A stretch of DNA of 64,000 nucleotides from Chamaecyparis obtusa (taxonomy: Eukaryota; Streptophyta; Pinopsida; Cupressales; Cupressaceae). Below are positions 10,886-23,539 of this stretch, piece by piece; the first letter of the stretch is position 1; the number at the start of each line of letters is the position of its first letter. The position numbers and the translations under genes are program-made. The notes below the pieces were generated by a model. The model did not search any database, was not told the DNA's origin, and saw nothing but the letters and a program-made list of their open reading frames with translations. The stretch spans positions 248,001-312,000 of the forward strand of contig BSBK01006386.1 in the NCBI GenBank assembly GCA_027943335.1, written 5' to 3'.

Positions 10886-13800
10886 TTTCATGCCCAAAAT
10901 AATCAACCAAAAATGGAACCAAATTTTTAAAAAAAAAGATGAAACGATATGTCAAGGAGTGTCGTTCAATGGGTTAAGTGTAAGTTGACATCAGTTATGC
11001 CGGGAGAAATCTAGGTGCAAGTTTATAAATAATTTTGTAAGAGTCAGAGTTCAAAGGGCGGGACCCTAGGGTATACAGTTTCCAATAAAAACTTATGCTC
11101 ATGATGCATTCGAGGTATATAGGGCATTAGTCACCTATTCAATTCCATACCGTTTAATCAATTATTTAAGAGGTGTATGCATACCTAGATCACGACTGCC
11201 AAATAAGGTTGTACTATCAATTAAGATCCAATAATGATCCTAATGATGTTAACTAGAATCCCATGTTATCTAGACTTCGAAAGTTATATTAACGACTATA
11301 AAAACACCTTCTAGGGAAAGGGCTTCTTAGGGTTCCTTGATATGATATTCCAAGGTGAAAAATTAACAACTTATCTTAGTCACCCAATTATTAATGACAT
11401 TCTAGTGGTAGCAAACATAATTCAAAAATAGTGAGCTATACGTTTAGTTGATCTTTTTTTTTTGAACAATTCTATCTTATGAGGTTTTTGTCTAAATAAT
11501 ATTTGAGATCCTCTTAGCTAATTAACCTCTAGTTAAATTGACTATTTAATCCAAGGCCAACTAAGTTCTATAGGTGCCCTAGTGCTAATCATTGAATAAA
11601 TTGAGTTATAGTATTAATTTGGATTAATACATTAATTTCCGAATAAAACATAACTAACTAACTAAATAAATTATTAACCCAAAGAGTAATTCCATCACTA
11701 AAGGTTATCCTATAAAAAAAAATACCAATAAAAGATCTTCTAACTAATTTCTAATATTACTAGATTATTAAATAGAAATATAATCTAATAATATTAGGCT
11801 TGGGACCATGATCCATAAGTTCCTTTAACTAATATTTGAAATAACATCTAATCAATATGTGACTAATTCTAACTTATCTTATTGCTAATCAGGGATAATA
11901 GTATTGCTAGGGATTAATAAATGTGAAGTAGTAAGACTAAACAAATACAAAATAAATACTAATTACAACTTATAGATAACCTATCCTATACTAACACCTA
12001 CTAACTTATGACTCCTACACCTACCACCCATCAAGTCTCCCCTATTCCCCAAGGCCACTTGCCAAGTGGGGGTTGACATGACCAAAATCTATAATCTTAG
12101 CAATGATAACAAATGTTTTAATTGCTAATACCAAGGAAGAAATTTTTTCTTTTTTCCCATGAGAATTTTGAAATCCATCACAGGGATCTACACTCAATAA
12201 AGTGACAAGAACTAGGGCCCACCAATTTTTTCATACAACACAAGGAGGGGATTTTCGAAGCCTCCAAGGAGTACGTGTATGATAGCATGTTCAGGTATGC
12301 ATGGCAAAGTTAAAGAATGTTGACTTGCCATCAAGGTAGGTACTTCTCCCCATGGTACATAAGGACCTTGAAAAGTGGCACAGGAAAAGGAGGGGGGGTC
12401 ATATAAGCACATTAACACATGTTGCAAGGAGAGTTTTTTACTTATTTAAATGTTGCATCCACTTGCCAATGGCTTGCGTAGGAAACTAGGAGAAAGATGT
12501 TTTTATAAGTTTTGATTTAAATAAGTATTAAAGGTATGGGTAATTTGGAGGGGGGTCCCACTAGATGCATAGGGTAAAGCAGACTTTATGACATTGTTTA
12601 GCAAACTTTATATTAATAGGAATTAGTGTCTAATAGTTAGGTTAGGCTAGGAGTTTAGACTTAAGTTAATACTAATTAGGAACATAATGTAATGAAGCAG
12701 AATATTCTCTGTGGTATGGGAATAATGTTATTCCCATACAAATTCCAGAGAGTAATTTGCTCTAGAAATCTAGAAAATGTCATTGTAAGAAAATATGGTT
12801 TCTCCTTCCTTTCATTGCTTGCTTATTATTATTTTTTGATCCATTTAAATGCATAGATTACTAGTGACTAAACTAACAAGATTTATAGGTTGAATATATT
12901 AGTTATAATAGAAATTCCACATAGTAATCCAATATTTCACTTGTTCATTGATATATACTAGAATTTGAAGAGATTTAGAGGTGGTAATGTTGTTCTCATC
13001 TCAAGTAGTTTCTATTGAGTTTGAAGATTGTCTAAGGTAGGATAGAATATAATGAACATAAAAAAATTCAATCAATACATTAAGACATTCCCAATATTCA
13101 TTTCAATGAAATTTCTTCCTTAAACAATACATTATTTCTTCTTTATCAACTTGGATAAAAATTTAACATGAGAGATTTACACCTCCTTTTCAATTAAGTA
13201 GAATGCATCAACATGATAGCAAGGAATCCTTATTTACATTTCAACCAATGAAATAACATTTGGTAACCATACATGAATGATAGTATCAAAAGAACATGAT
13301 TTTCTCAATTCCCTTACAATATACAATTTCATGGTGCTCCAATAAAGAGAAGGATAACACTATCCAAATCCACAAGTATGCTCCTACTACAAGGAGAGGT
13401 TTCTTAATTACAAAATGCATCAAAATGAAGATCTTACTTCCAAGATCTACCAAAACAAAGACATGTGGTGTCTCCATACAAACACATCCAAAGAATGAAC
13501 TCCATCAAGCTTCTTCTACATGATTCGAGACATCAATACCTACAATAAAAAGTGGGAGAACCATGGGATGCTCACCTCCCAACCTAGGTCTCCATGAGAC
13601 CACCCCCGAGCTTGGAGAACCAAGGCTAAATGGGTATGCTTCAACAAACAAAATGCTCACAAAATACACATATGCATATACAATAATTTACTCCCTCCCA
13701 AGGCTACACAAATGAGTCGTACAAGCTCATTGAAAGAGGGTGAAGGTGGGCTTTTCCAAGGGGAGAATGCCATGGTAATCAACATTTCTCAACATTAGTA

Positions 13801-15282
13801 TTTCATTGCCTCTTCAAGGCTACATAAACAAAACCTCCATACACATGATTTTCTCATCTACATCCTCAAGATGCAAGGATACCAATGGCTTCAAGGTGCC
13901 CATACACCATAAATTTGTCCCTCTTCTCCAAGAGAAGAGACTCTCACCACATGGAGAGCCCAACTAACCCCTTCAACCAAAGGCCACTTCTTCCCTTCCC
14001 AAAGGGTGAGTAATGCCTCACTCCCATGAACAAGAACTCCCTCATTCAAGAAAAATAAAACAAGAAGGTTACATGAATTCAAACCCAAATCCCATCCCTT
14101 ACAACACAATATCACAACAAGAATAAAATTCATATGCATGAGAGAGCAAGAATACATGCTAATCTATTGAACAAGTAAGAAAGCTTCCATGGAAGTGAGT
14201 AACCAACCTTCACAAGTGTTATGGAAAAAGAAGTTTGAGAAGAGCTAATCCACTTATCCTTTCTCAATCCAAACCCTAATGTCTATAAAAGTAGAGAGTG
14301 GGTAAACACCCACTAACTCTACCAAGGGCCTCTAAAAAGGCCTCCAATTTCTACCCACCCACCATCAATAAATGCAGACTTGACCCTATGGTCCTATTGC
14401 TTTTTCCTTGTCCCCCATGATAAATGCATGATTGAAAGGAAAGGGTGGAGTTGGGTAAGGGTCAAGACTTATCCAATTTCGTAGCTAAGGGTAAATGGGT
14501 CATAAAATGGGTTACCAAGGTCACTAGGGAATTATGGACATGCTAAAAACCTTCCTAACCCATACCCCTATCACTTAGGTACTTAAATAATGCCAAAAAT
14601 GACCCTTAAAACCCTTTATTGGCCTCTAGATGTGGCTAGAAACAAGGATGAATTTAAATAAGTACATAACAAGTGTCAAGTGACACTAATGATTGCACAT
14701 TACATAAAAAATGTCATGTCCTGAATGACAACATGAAGTTAACTAATAACACACATGCAAATTCACATTTACAACAAGTTCACATTACAACAAGGCTTTT
14801 AATCCCATATCAGATTAAACCTTGGCTTACTCAGTTCACATATGTTTAACCTTGGTTCTCTAAATAATTTCATGGTTCTCATACCTGCACACTAAACATC
14901 GAGCATCAATAGTTCAAGGTAGAAAAATCACATAAAATATACATATTTAATTCATGATTTAACAACGTAATCTATATGCAGAATTCAATCCTAATTGCAA
15001 ATTTTCCATTCAATAATGTTTAAACATCATAATTACATAATCATCATGACATATCACCTATCAAGTGATCAAATCTAAACATGATCCAATATTCTCATTA
15101 ATTCACATTACTGAACATGCATAGTCAAAATCATGACATACTCTAGATTCTAATCCACATAATATAATAATCATCATCAAACATAATGTCTCGAGTCTCT
15201 GTCAGAATAATCCACAAGTGTATTAATGTATCAAAATGCGAATAAGAAAAGATGCCATGATGGGTCGGGGTGAGGCCTCACA
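10886..15282 (-). repeat. 3' LTR of the chromovirus (complete, 4.4 kb)
   Basis: The left edge TTTCATGCCC aligns with TGTCATGGCC, the left edge of the other LTR at 20117. The right edge is set by CA at 15281-15282, next to TCCTCCCCCCCT at 15283-15294, which is the complement of a purine tract. On the minus strand this reads a G-rich tract followed by TGTGAGGCC. A 12-bp inverted repeat (GTATGGGAATAA) with a 2-bp loop is found at 12714-12739. Short ORFs here are not supported as genes. Confidence 0.75.
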
Positions 15283-15294
15283 TCCTCCCCCCCT

Positions 15295-16879
15295 AGGCAT
15301 GAACTTCCTCTTGGAGTTCATCAAAAAGGTATGGGTACTGTGATCTCATATGTGTCACATCCTCCCATGAAGCTATGACCTCATTATAAAAATCCCACTG
15401 GATGCTAACCTGGTCTAGCTCTTTGCCTCGAAGTGCTAGGGTCCGTTGGCCCAAAATACAAATGGGCTCCAAGGCTATCTATCTATCTGACTCCACCTAC
15501 AAGGCATCCCAATCTATAATGTGAGACTCATCATAAATATATTTCCATAACATAGATACATGAAACACATCATGGATGCATGACAGGCTGGGTGGAAAAG
15601 CTAAATGGTAGGCAACTAGTCCTATCCTCTCCAATATCTCAAAAGGTCCAACAAAGTGAGGTGCTAACTTAGAGACCTTTCCAAAATGGATTGGACTCTT
15701 ATGCGAGCGCACTCTCAAGAAGACCCTATCACCAACCATATACTCATAGTCTACCCTCTTCATATCTACATACTTCTTCTATCAATCCTGGGCCTCTCTA
15801 AGATGCTACCTAATCAAGACCACCTACTACTCCATATCCTTGACCAACTAAGGTCCAATAGATATCCTATCCTCGATCCTATCCCAACTCAATGGTGTCC
15901 TGCAGGGTCTACCGTACAAGGCCTAATATGGTCACATGCCAATAGAAGAATGATGCCCATTATTATAGGCAAACTCTACCAGATGTAGGTATTCCTCCCA
16001 CTTGACCTGATGGTCCATCACATACATACATAGCATATCCTCTAACACCTGGTTAACCCTCTCTGTCTATCCATTTGTCGGAGGGTGATACGTCGTATTG
16101 AAATTGAGCCCAGTGCCCAATGCTGCCTATAACTCTCTCCAAAAAGCTGATGTGAACAAGGAATCTCTATCATAGATGATCTTATTGGGAATGCCATGAA
16201 GTATAACAATATCCCACAAGAACACCTGAGCTACATCTCATGCTATGAATGTAGTACAAATGGGTGATAAGTGGAAAACCTTGGTCAACATGTCAACTGT
16301 CACCAAGATGGCATCATGGCGGTGAGAAGACATAGGGAGACCAACAATGAAGTCCATGGATATAACATTCCACTTCCAGTCAGCAATCTCATGTGGTTGT
16401 AGGAGCCCACTTGGATGACTGTGCTCAGCCTTAACTCTCTGACACTCTAGGCATCTAGCCACTATGCTAGCAATTTTCAATCTCATACCTGGCCAGTGAT
16501 ACAGCTGTCTCAGATTGGCATGCAACTTCTTAACTCCTAGATGAGCTGCATAAGGTGCTCTATGAGCCTCAAGCACAATAAAATCTTGCAAGTCACCTAT
16601 AGAGGGTACATAGATGCATCCTCTATGACGTAGGAGTCCATCAGACTCTAAAGAATACTCTGCAAATCTCCCCTCAAGGGAACTCTGAGCACGGACAATC
16701 TGGCAAACCTCTACATAGAATCCATCCTCTGGCAAGTGATGCAAAATACTCTCCCTCAAATATGTACTAGAACTCATAGAGGAGAGCTCATGCCACCTCC
16801 TACTCAAGGCATCTGTAACTACATTCTCCTTCCCCTTGAGGTAATGAAAATCAAAATCATACTCACACAAAAACTCCAT
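15295..16879 (-). pseudogene. Integrase with C-terminal chromodomain (gypsy pol)
   Basis: This part would insert the cDNA into the genome. The frame at 16879-16238 has the end of RNase H (KGKENVVTDALSRR), a zinc-binding region (H in EAHRAPYAAH, then CLECQ) and the catalytic core start MDFIVGLP. Further down, with stops, I read DRDSLF, TTYHPPTNG and TERVNQVLED, which carry the second Asp and the Glu of the DDE triad. Residues of ORF 15763-15497 give the GPFEILERIG...YHLAFP region and the HDVFHVSML motif. The last 150 bp (15440-15297) read EPICILGQRTLALRGK, then VSIQWDFYNE and ASWEDVTHMRSQYPYLF, a chromodomain of the chromovirus type. Several stops make it non-functional. Confidence 0.85.
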
Positions 16880-18148
16880 CCATCTTCTCTACCTAGCATT
16901 TAGATTAGGCTATGTAAAGATATACTAAAGACTCTGGTTATCTGAATGAAGCTCAAATCAGTGACCTAGAAGAAAGTGTTGCCATCTCACCAAGGCATGA
17001 ACTACCGCTGCAAGTTCTAGATCATGAGTAGGATAATTGAGCTTGTGAGTCTTTAACTTCCTAGACTCGAAAGCTATAGGATGACCATCCTACATAAGAA
17101 CTACTCCTAATCCATCCAAAGAAGCATCAGTGCACATCATAAAGTCTACTGAAGGATCTAGCACTGCTAAAATTGGAGCACTAGTGAGGGCTCTCTTGAG
17201 CTCCTAAAAAGCTCTCTCACACTTCTCTATCCATTCATACTTCTTCCCCTTTCTCTGAAGGGAAGTGATGGGATGAGCTATCCTAGAGAATCCTACCACA
17301 AAGTGCCTATAATATCCTACTAAGCCCATAAAACTCCTGACCTCAGTGACACTGGTGGGTGCTGGCCAATCCATAATGGCTCTAATCTTTGATGGGTCTA
17401 CAGAGATCCCATCATCGAATATAACATGACCAAGGTAATGTACCTCGGACCTAAAGAAAGCACATTTTGACAAGCTTCCATATAGTTGATTCTCTCTCAA
17501 ATGCTGCAAAATATTTCTCAGATGCTCCTCATCCTCCTCCTCATTGCAAGAATAAATCAAAATATCATCAAGGAACACTACCACAATCTTATCCAAGAAT
17601 GTATGAAATACCCCATTCATGAGGCTCATGAACACAACTGGAGCATTCGTGAGGCCAAATGGCACCACTGTGAACTCATAGTTACCATACCTCATACAAA
17701 AAGTAGTCTTATGGATATCACTTTCCACAATCCACAACTAATGGTATCCCAACTTCAAATCTATCTTCGAGAATACTCAGGCACCTTGAAATTGATCAAA
17801 TAAATCATCGATCCTAGGGAGTGGGTATTGGTTCTTAATTGTTACTTTATTCAATTGTCGATAATCAATGCACAATCTAAGTGATCCATCCTTCTTCTTC
17901 ACAAAAATCACTGGTGCACCCCAAGGTGATACACTAGGTTAGTTATGCCCCTTCTCCAAGAGCTCCTCCAGTTGAATCTTGAGCTCATTGAGCTCATGTG
18001 TGGTCATCTTGTAAGGTGCTCTAGATATAGGCTCAGCTCCTAGCACAAGGTCTATATGAAAATCAACTACCCTAGGTGGAGGCATACCAGGTAGCTTGGT
18101 AGGAAATACATTTGTAAACTCTTCAAGGATAGGGTAGTCCTCAAGCAA
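16880..18148 (-). pseudogene. Reverse transcriptase and RNase H (gypsy pol)
   Basis: The RT would copy the element RNA into DNA. Starting near 18148 the frame gives PILEEFTNVFP, a classic gypsy segment before RT, then LEELLEKGHN. Between 17938 and 17738 I read a frame with [20 protein letters not shown] and stops. In the ORF 17737-17204 the active-site motif is FLDDILIYS at residues 55-63 (17575 onward), in the place of the usual Y/FxDD, with VPFGLTNAP upstream. RNase H follows from about 17200 with DASLDGLGVVL, then HPIAFESRKL and HSDNQSL, interrupted by stops. The domain order is normal for Ty3/gypsy. Confidence 0.88.
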
Positions 18149-18229
18149 AGGCTCCCCCTCTAGTTCCTCCTCTCTATCACTAATGGTGATGGAAAATAAA
18201 TGACATCATTTTTGCATGCACCACCTAAG

Positions 18230-18660
18230 CTACATGGTAGAAATCATGCTAAGGGATACAGGCCTCTGTACTCCAAATATCACCATGGAAGTACCATGAT
18301 CATCCACACACTCAACCCTCTTCTGATGCCAATCCATCTTGGCATTGTGGGCATATAGCCAATCCATGCCAAGGGCTACATCAGAAGAACCTAGAGGGGT
18401 GATGTGAAGATCAAACATCATGATTAAGTCTCCAATCTAAATCTAACAACTTTGAACTAAGGAACTAACAGACACCCTAGCTCTTGAGGCTAACTTGACC
18501 TCCGAATTGACATCCTATCTAATTGCCACCAGCCCGCAACACTCCACTACAGAGGGAGATATAAAAGAGTTTGTGGCTCCTGAATCAAATAAGATAGATA
18601 CACTGATACCCTAAATCATACCTGTGGCCTCTATGACCATAGCCTAGTGCTCAGCTTGGT
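18230..18660 (-). pseudogene. Aspartic protease (gypsy pol)
   Basis: Near 18590 the minus strand reads LFDSGATNSFIS, with the DSGA active-site motif of retroviral-type aspartic proteases. The later segment DVALGMDWLYAHNAKMDWH at about 18390-18330 is the conserved ILGMDWL motif that closes the domain. Stops occur between the two motifs. The protease would cut the gag-pol polyprotein; here it is dead. Confidence 0.8.
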
Positions 18661-18699
18661 GGTTGTCAACCGCTGCAAAGACTCTATGGGATCTACCCA

Positions 18700-20033
18700 T
18701 ATCTCTGACTGTAGGCTCTGAGGTAGCCCCTCTCTGACCACTAGTTGACTATCCCTGTGGACACTCTCGCTATGTGACCCATACCACCGCAAGTGTAACA
18801 TGGCCCTTGGGTCTAAATCTGTACTCCCTATGTCCTAGGTTGTTGTGACCCTCTAGTCCTATTGGAACTACTATATCCACCCCTAGAGGACTATTGAGTC
18901 TTAGCTATTTGTGCCTGAGGGGTCTGTGTCCTCTGATCCTGTCTAGGGCTATGAGACTACCACTATTTGGGCTTGGAGCCCTGATAACCCTGTGAATGCC
19001 TCTATCTAGAACCCTATTGAGATCCCTGCTACTGAGATGGTTGACCCTTAAAGGATCCTACTGAATGATTCTTTTTCCCTTTCCAAGAGGATTTCTGCTA
19101 TCCTGACTACTGGGATGAAGGGTTTCAGTAGTGAGACCGATCCTGAGACTCTTGTCTAGTAGGGATATCCTCAGCTACAAGTGTCATCTCAACTGCATCT
19201 CTAAATGTGGTAGGAAAAGCTAGATGCACTATCCCCTAAAGAGACATATTAAGTCCCTTAATGAAATGATGGATACGTAGTTTCTCATCCTTCATATAAC
19301 CTACATATGGAAGGAGCTCAAGAAACTGACTCTCATACTGGGCCACTGTGAGAGGTCTTTGCTGGAGATCATGGAACTCCTCTATCTGTCTTTGTCTAAA
19401 ATTCTTGGAAAGATACCTCTCTCAAAAATGAGCTACAAAAGTCTCCCAAGTGAGTGTGTCAATAGCCACTCCTCCAATGGACTCCTCCTGCTACCACCAA
19501 ATGGAGGCATTATCCCATAGGAGATGAACTGCAAGTCATGCCTTAAGAATACTCTTGTAAGGATGTAATCCAAAGCATCATTGTAAACTCTATAACCAGG
19601 CCTCTGCTACTGACCCATCAGTGGATCCCAAAAATAAGGGTGGTTGGAGTCATATCAACTCTCAGATCTCATCCCCAACATCTCTAGGGGGTCTACCTCT
19701 GTCTCGTATCTCATGATGAACTGAATCACCCTCATGATCACCCTGGCCCTCATCATTCCTGGGTGGAGGACTCCTACTCCTCTCTTTGCTAGCTGCTCTA
19801 TCCCCTCCTGGAATCTCTGCTCCTCTTTCAGAAGCTTGTTTCTCTTGCTGAGGATCTACGAGTGGTACTCTCTGCCAGATTACCCCAATCAAATTTTGAA
19901 GAGCATCCATGATATCCTGGTTAGGCTTTTGAGGTGGTGGTGGTGGTGGTGGAGGTCCACCTCCTTGTCCTACACCAACACGTGTAGCTTTACGACCTCT
20001 ACCTCATCGGCCAACACGTGTGATGATAGGCAT
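18700..20033 (-). pseudogene. Gag of the chromovirus
   Basis: A likely start codon lies at 20033 (MPIITRVGR), followed by a proline run (P8) and MDALQNLIGVIWQRVP at 19910. The Arg/Asp/Gly-rich stretch 19850-19660 is open; beyond it the frame is broken by several stops. At 18800-18758 a zinc knuckle reads CYTCGGMGHIA, then RECPQG after a 1-base shift, so its last Cys is out of frame. Gag would package the RNA and form particles. Gag, protease and RT follow each other in the normal order. Confidence 0.75.
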
Positions 20034-20102
20034 CCTACACAATGGATTAAGTTAAGTGAGTTGAAACGTAATGGGTCTAAAGGTTCCAATGTTGAAACCT
20101 AG

Positions 20103-20114
20103 GCTCTGATACCA
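20103..20114 (-). promoter_or_regulatory. Primer binding site, tRNA-Met type
   Basis: The minus strand reads TGGTATCAGAGC, the complement of the 3' end of plant initiator tRNA-Met and a common PBS. It lies 2 bp inside the 5' LTR edge at 20117 and sets both the orientation and the LTR boundary. Confidence 0.9.
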
Positions 20115-20116
20115 AA

Positions 20117-21605
20117 TGTCATGGCCAAAATAATCAACCAAAAATGCAACCAAATTTTTTTTTTAAAAGATGAAACGATATGTCAAGGAGTGTCTTTCAA
20201 TGGGTTAAGTGTAAGTTGACATCAGTTATACCGGGAGCAATCTAGGTGCAAGTTTATGACTAATGTTGTAAAATTTGAAGTTCAAAGGGTGGGACCCTAG
20301 GGTATATAGTTTCCAATAAAAACTTATGCTCATGATGCATTCGAGGTATCTAGGGCATTAGTCACCTATTCAATTCCATACCATTTAATCAATTATTTAA
20401 GAGGTGTATGCATACCTGGATCATGACTATTGAATAAGGTTGTACTATCAATTAAGATCCAATAACGATCCTAATGATGTTAACTAGAATCCCATGTTAT
20501 CTAGACTTCGAAAGTTATATTAATGACTATAAAAACACCTTCTAGGGAAAGGGCTTCTTAGGGTTCCTCGATACGATATTCCAAGGTGACAAATTAACAA
20601 CTTATCTTAGTCACCCAATTAGTAATGACATTCTAGTGGTAGCAAACATAATTCAAAAATAGTGAGCTATACATTCAGTTGATCTTTTCTTTTTGAACAA
20701 TTCTATCTTATGAGGTTTTTGTCTAAATAATATTTGAGATCCTCTTAGCTAATTAACCTCTAGTTAAATTGACTATTTAATCCAAGGCCAACTAAGTTCT
20801 ATAGGTGCCCCAGTGCTAATCATTGAATAAATTGAGTTATTATATTAATTTGGATTAATACATTAATTTCCAAACAAAACATAGCTAACCGACTAAATAA
20901 ATTATTAACCCAAAGAGTAATTCCATCACTAAAGATTATCCTATAAAAAAAATACCAATAAAAGATCTCCTAACTAATTTCTAATATTACTAGATTATTA
21001 ACTAGCAATATAATCTAATAATATTAGGCTTGGGACCATGATCCATAAGTTCCTTTAACTAAAATTTGAAATAACATCTAATCAATATATGACTAATTCT
21101 AACTTATCTTATTACTAATAAGGGATAATAGTATTACTAGGGTTTAATAAATGTGTAGTAAGACTAAACAAATACAAAATAAATACTAATTACAACTTAT
21201 AGATAACCTATCCTATACTAACACCTACTAACCTATGACTCCTACACCTACCACCCATCAAGTCTCCCCTATTCCCCAAGGCCACTTGCCAAGTGGGGGT
21301 TGACATGACCAAAATCTATAATCTTAGCAATGATAACAAATGTTTTAATTGCTAAGCCTGCGTGAGTATACCAAGGAAGAAAACTTTTCCTTTTTCCCAT
21401 GAGAATTTCAAAATCCATCATAGGGATCTGCACTCAATAAAGTGACAAGAACTAGGGCCCACCAATTTATTCATACAACACAAGGAGGGGATTTTCACAG
21501 CCACCAAGGAGTAGGTGTATGACAGCATGTTTAGGTACATATGGCAGAGTTAAAGAATGTTGACTTGCCATCAAGGTAGGTACTTCTCCCCATGGTACTT
21601 CTCCC
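20117..21605 (-). repeat. 5' LTR of the chromovirus, truncated (1.5 of 4.4 kb)
   Basis: It aligns with 10886-12357 of the other LTR. It then ends abruptly in a duplicated 15-bp piece (GGTACTTCTCCCCAT twice) and joins transposase sequence at the shared CATG. About 2.9 kb, the upstream part of the LTR on the minus strand, is missing and probably takes the promoter with it. An extra 11-13 bp (GCCTGCGTGAG) is inserted at about 21356 relative to the other LTR. Confidence 0.85.
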
Positions 21606-23530
21606 CATGTGCTAGAAAACACATTTGAAAATGATGGTATGAATGCATTGATCATTGACACATTTGATACTGATGCTAGTGCTACTGATAATGATGATGA
21701 GGATGACATTGACAACATCCATGATATACTTCTACATGATAAGGTGGACATGGCCCTTTACGAAGGCTCCCAATCTACTCTTCTCTCTATTGTATTTTTT
21801 TTGGTGAATTTGAAGGTTATGAAAAGTTTATCCAACATAGCAATGTCACGTATGCTAAGGTTTGTCATATATGTCATTATAGTCTATAAAAGGTCAAACA
21901 TGTACCATTAAGATTTTTGATAGTAATGACTTATATTATTTGTTGCAGATTGATAGGTAACTTTTTGTTACCACCATCAAATGTTCTCCCTCCCTCGTAC
22001 TGAGAATTATGTGCCACTATGAAACATATTGGAATGGAGTATCAAACAATAGATGCTTGTCCTGAAGATTATATTATTTATTATAAAGAACAAAAAAATG
22101 AAATAGAATGCCCTGAATGCCATATGAGTAGATATTGAGATGATCAAGTGACAAAAAAGGTGCCTCGCAAAGTTCTTCGTCACATCCCCATTATTCCACA
22201 TCTGAAATGATTATTCAGGTGCAATAGCTTGACACAACTTATGGATTACCATGCATGTAGCAAGAGTCGAGATGACATTATTTCAATGCCTGTGGATGGT
22301 TCATCATTTATGGACATAGAGGAAAAGTGGCCACACTTTAAAGAGGAACCTCAAAATTTCAGGCTTTCTCTGGAAGCAGACGGTGTCAATCTACATGGAG
22401 AGATGAGATCTATTTTCTCAGTGTGGCCTATTTTTGTTATAAACAATAACCTTCCTCCATGGATGTCAATAAAGAGGGAGCACATTATGTTGGCAATGAT
22501 TGTTCCAAGTATCTTATTATTTAATAATTATCTACATGTAATTATAAGTCTTGGAGTGAAATGGCCACAATAATTATCTGATGTTGTTGTTAATTCAACT
22601 AGGTAAGTACCAAGTGAAAGATATGAATGTATATATTGCACCTCTTATCGACGAGTTGTTGGTGTTATGGAATGGTTTCACTATGTATGACATCTCCCAA
22701 CTAAATGGACAAAGACAATTTCAATTCCATGTAATGCTTGTGTGGACAATTCATGATGTTCCAAGGTTGACACAGTTCTGTGGTATGTTATGGTGAATTC
22801 TAGTTGTACACAATAATTTAAATTCTAAAAATATACGTATTTAATTCAATTTTATCTTTATTTTGTAGGTCTTCAAACAAAGGGAAAATTTGCATGTCTA
22901 ATGTGCGGTCCAAAGATGAAATCCCATCATTCCAAAAGTTTAAGAAAATAGGTGTTTGATGAGTATAGGCAGTTCCTCCCCAGAAATCATAAGTATCAAA
23001 GTTTAGAAAGACATCTTTTCAATAGGAAAGAAGAGACTACATCAAAGCCCCGAAGAATGACACCTCACCTATGGCAGTTGGAATATAATAGAATTCAAGG
23101 TAATATCATTCCACATAATGGTCGATGTTTGAAAATTATATATTTTGATTGTGTTTTGTTGGCTAATTATGTAGTTGATGATCTTGAAGATCGTGAAGGC
23201 ATCATCGACCAGCTTCCAAAGGGACTAAAATATTATCTCAAAGAATTTAGTAGGCTGCCCTACTATGAGCATCTACAAATTGTGCATTTGTTTGATACTA
23301 TGCATATTGGAAAGAATGTAATAGAGACACTATGGAAAATATTGGATGGAAGGTGTGACAAAGAAAAACTTGGCAAAATTTGTAGTGACATTCATGATTC
23401 CAATCATGCAATGAAAAATATCATTAAATCCAATAGAAATGGAGACTGGATTAATGCAAGTGCTCTTCCTTGGTTATTAATAGAGCAACAAAGTAATGCC
23501 ATAAAAGAAGTGATTCAAAAAATTTGATTT
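21606..23530 (+). pseudogene. CACTA transposase core (Transposase_21 domain)
   Basis: This part of TNPD would carry the catalytic core for excision and insertion. After the second copy of the LYEGS exon (21609-21892), the frames give ECPECHMSRY, KKVPRKVLRHIPIIPHL, then at 22290-22500 SFMDIEEKWPHFKEEPQNF and LSLEADGVNLHGEMRSIFSV, and NNLPPWMSIKREHIML. This is the characteristic Transposase_21 sequence (W..F...P.F...P.N.RL.L..DG.NP.G). Next come VYIAPLIDELLVLWNG (about 22630), an apparent intron at about 22780-22868, GLQTKGKFACLMCG and FDEYRQFLPRNHKYQ. In-frame stops occur, for example after LPPSY at about 22000 and in SRY*DDQ at about 22140. Confidence 0.8.
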
Positions 23531-23539
23531 CCTATAGGA

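Larger units (their letters stand above)
10886..21605 (-). mobile_element. Tekay/Del-type Ty3/gypsy chromovirus
   Basis: Read on the minus strand, the order is truncated 5' LTR, PBS, gag, protease, RT, RNase H, integrase, chromodomain, purine tract and 3' LTR. The internal region is 4.8 kb and the complete LTR is 4.4 kb. Long LTRs with a short internal region and a C-terminal chromodomain are the hallmark of the Tekay (Del) clade. All coding parts contain stops or frameshifts. The two LTRs look roughly 90% identical over the shared 1.4 kb (estimated by eye). The element lies within the TNPD gene of the CACTA transposon. Confidence 0.85.

Noticed and set aside
12212..14157. Several 60-90-codon ORFs in the 4.4 kb LTR
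   Set aside because: They carry no domain, lie on either strand and are inside a well-bounded LTR.
15686..17803. Plus-strand ORFs of about 100 codons
   Set aside because: They are shadows of the minus-strand chromovirus pol.
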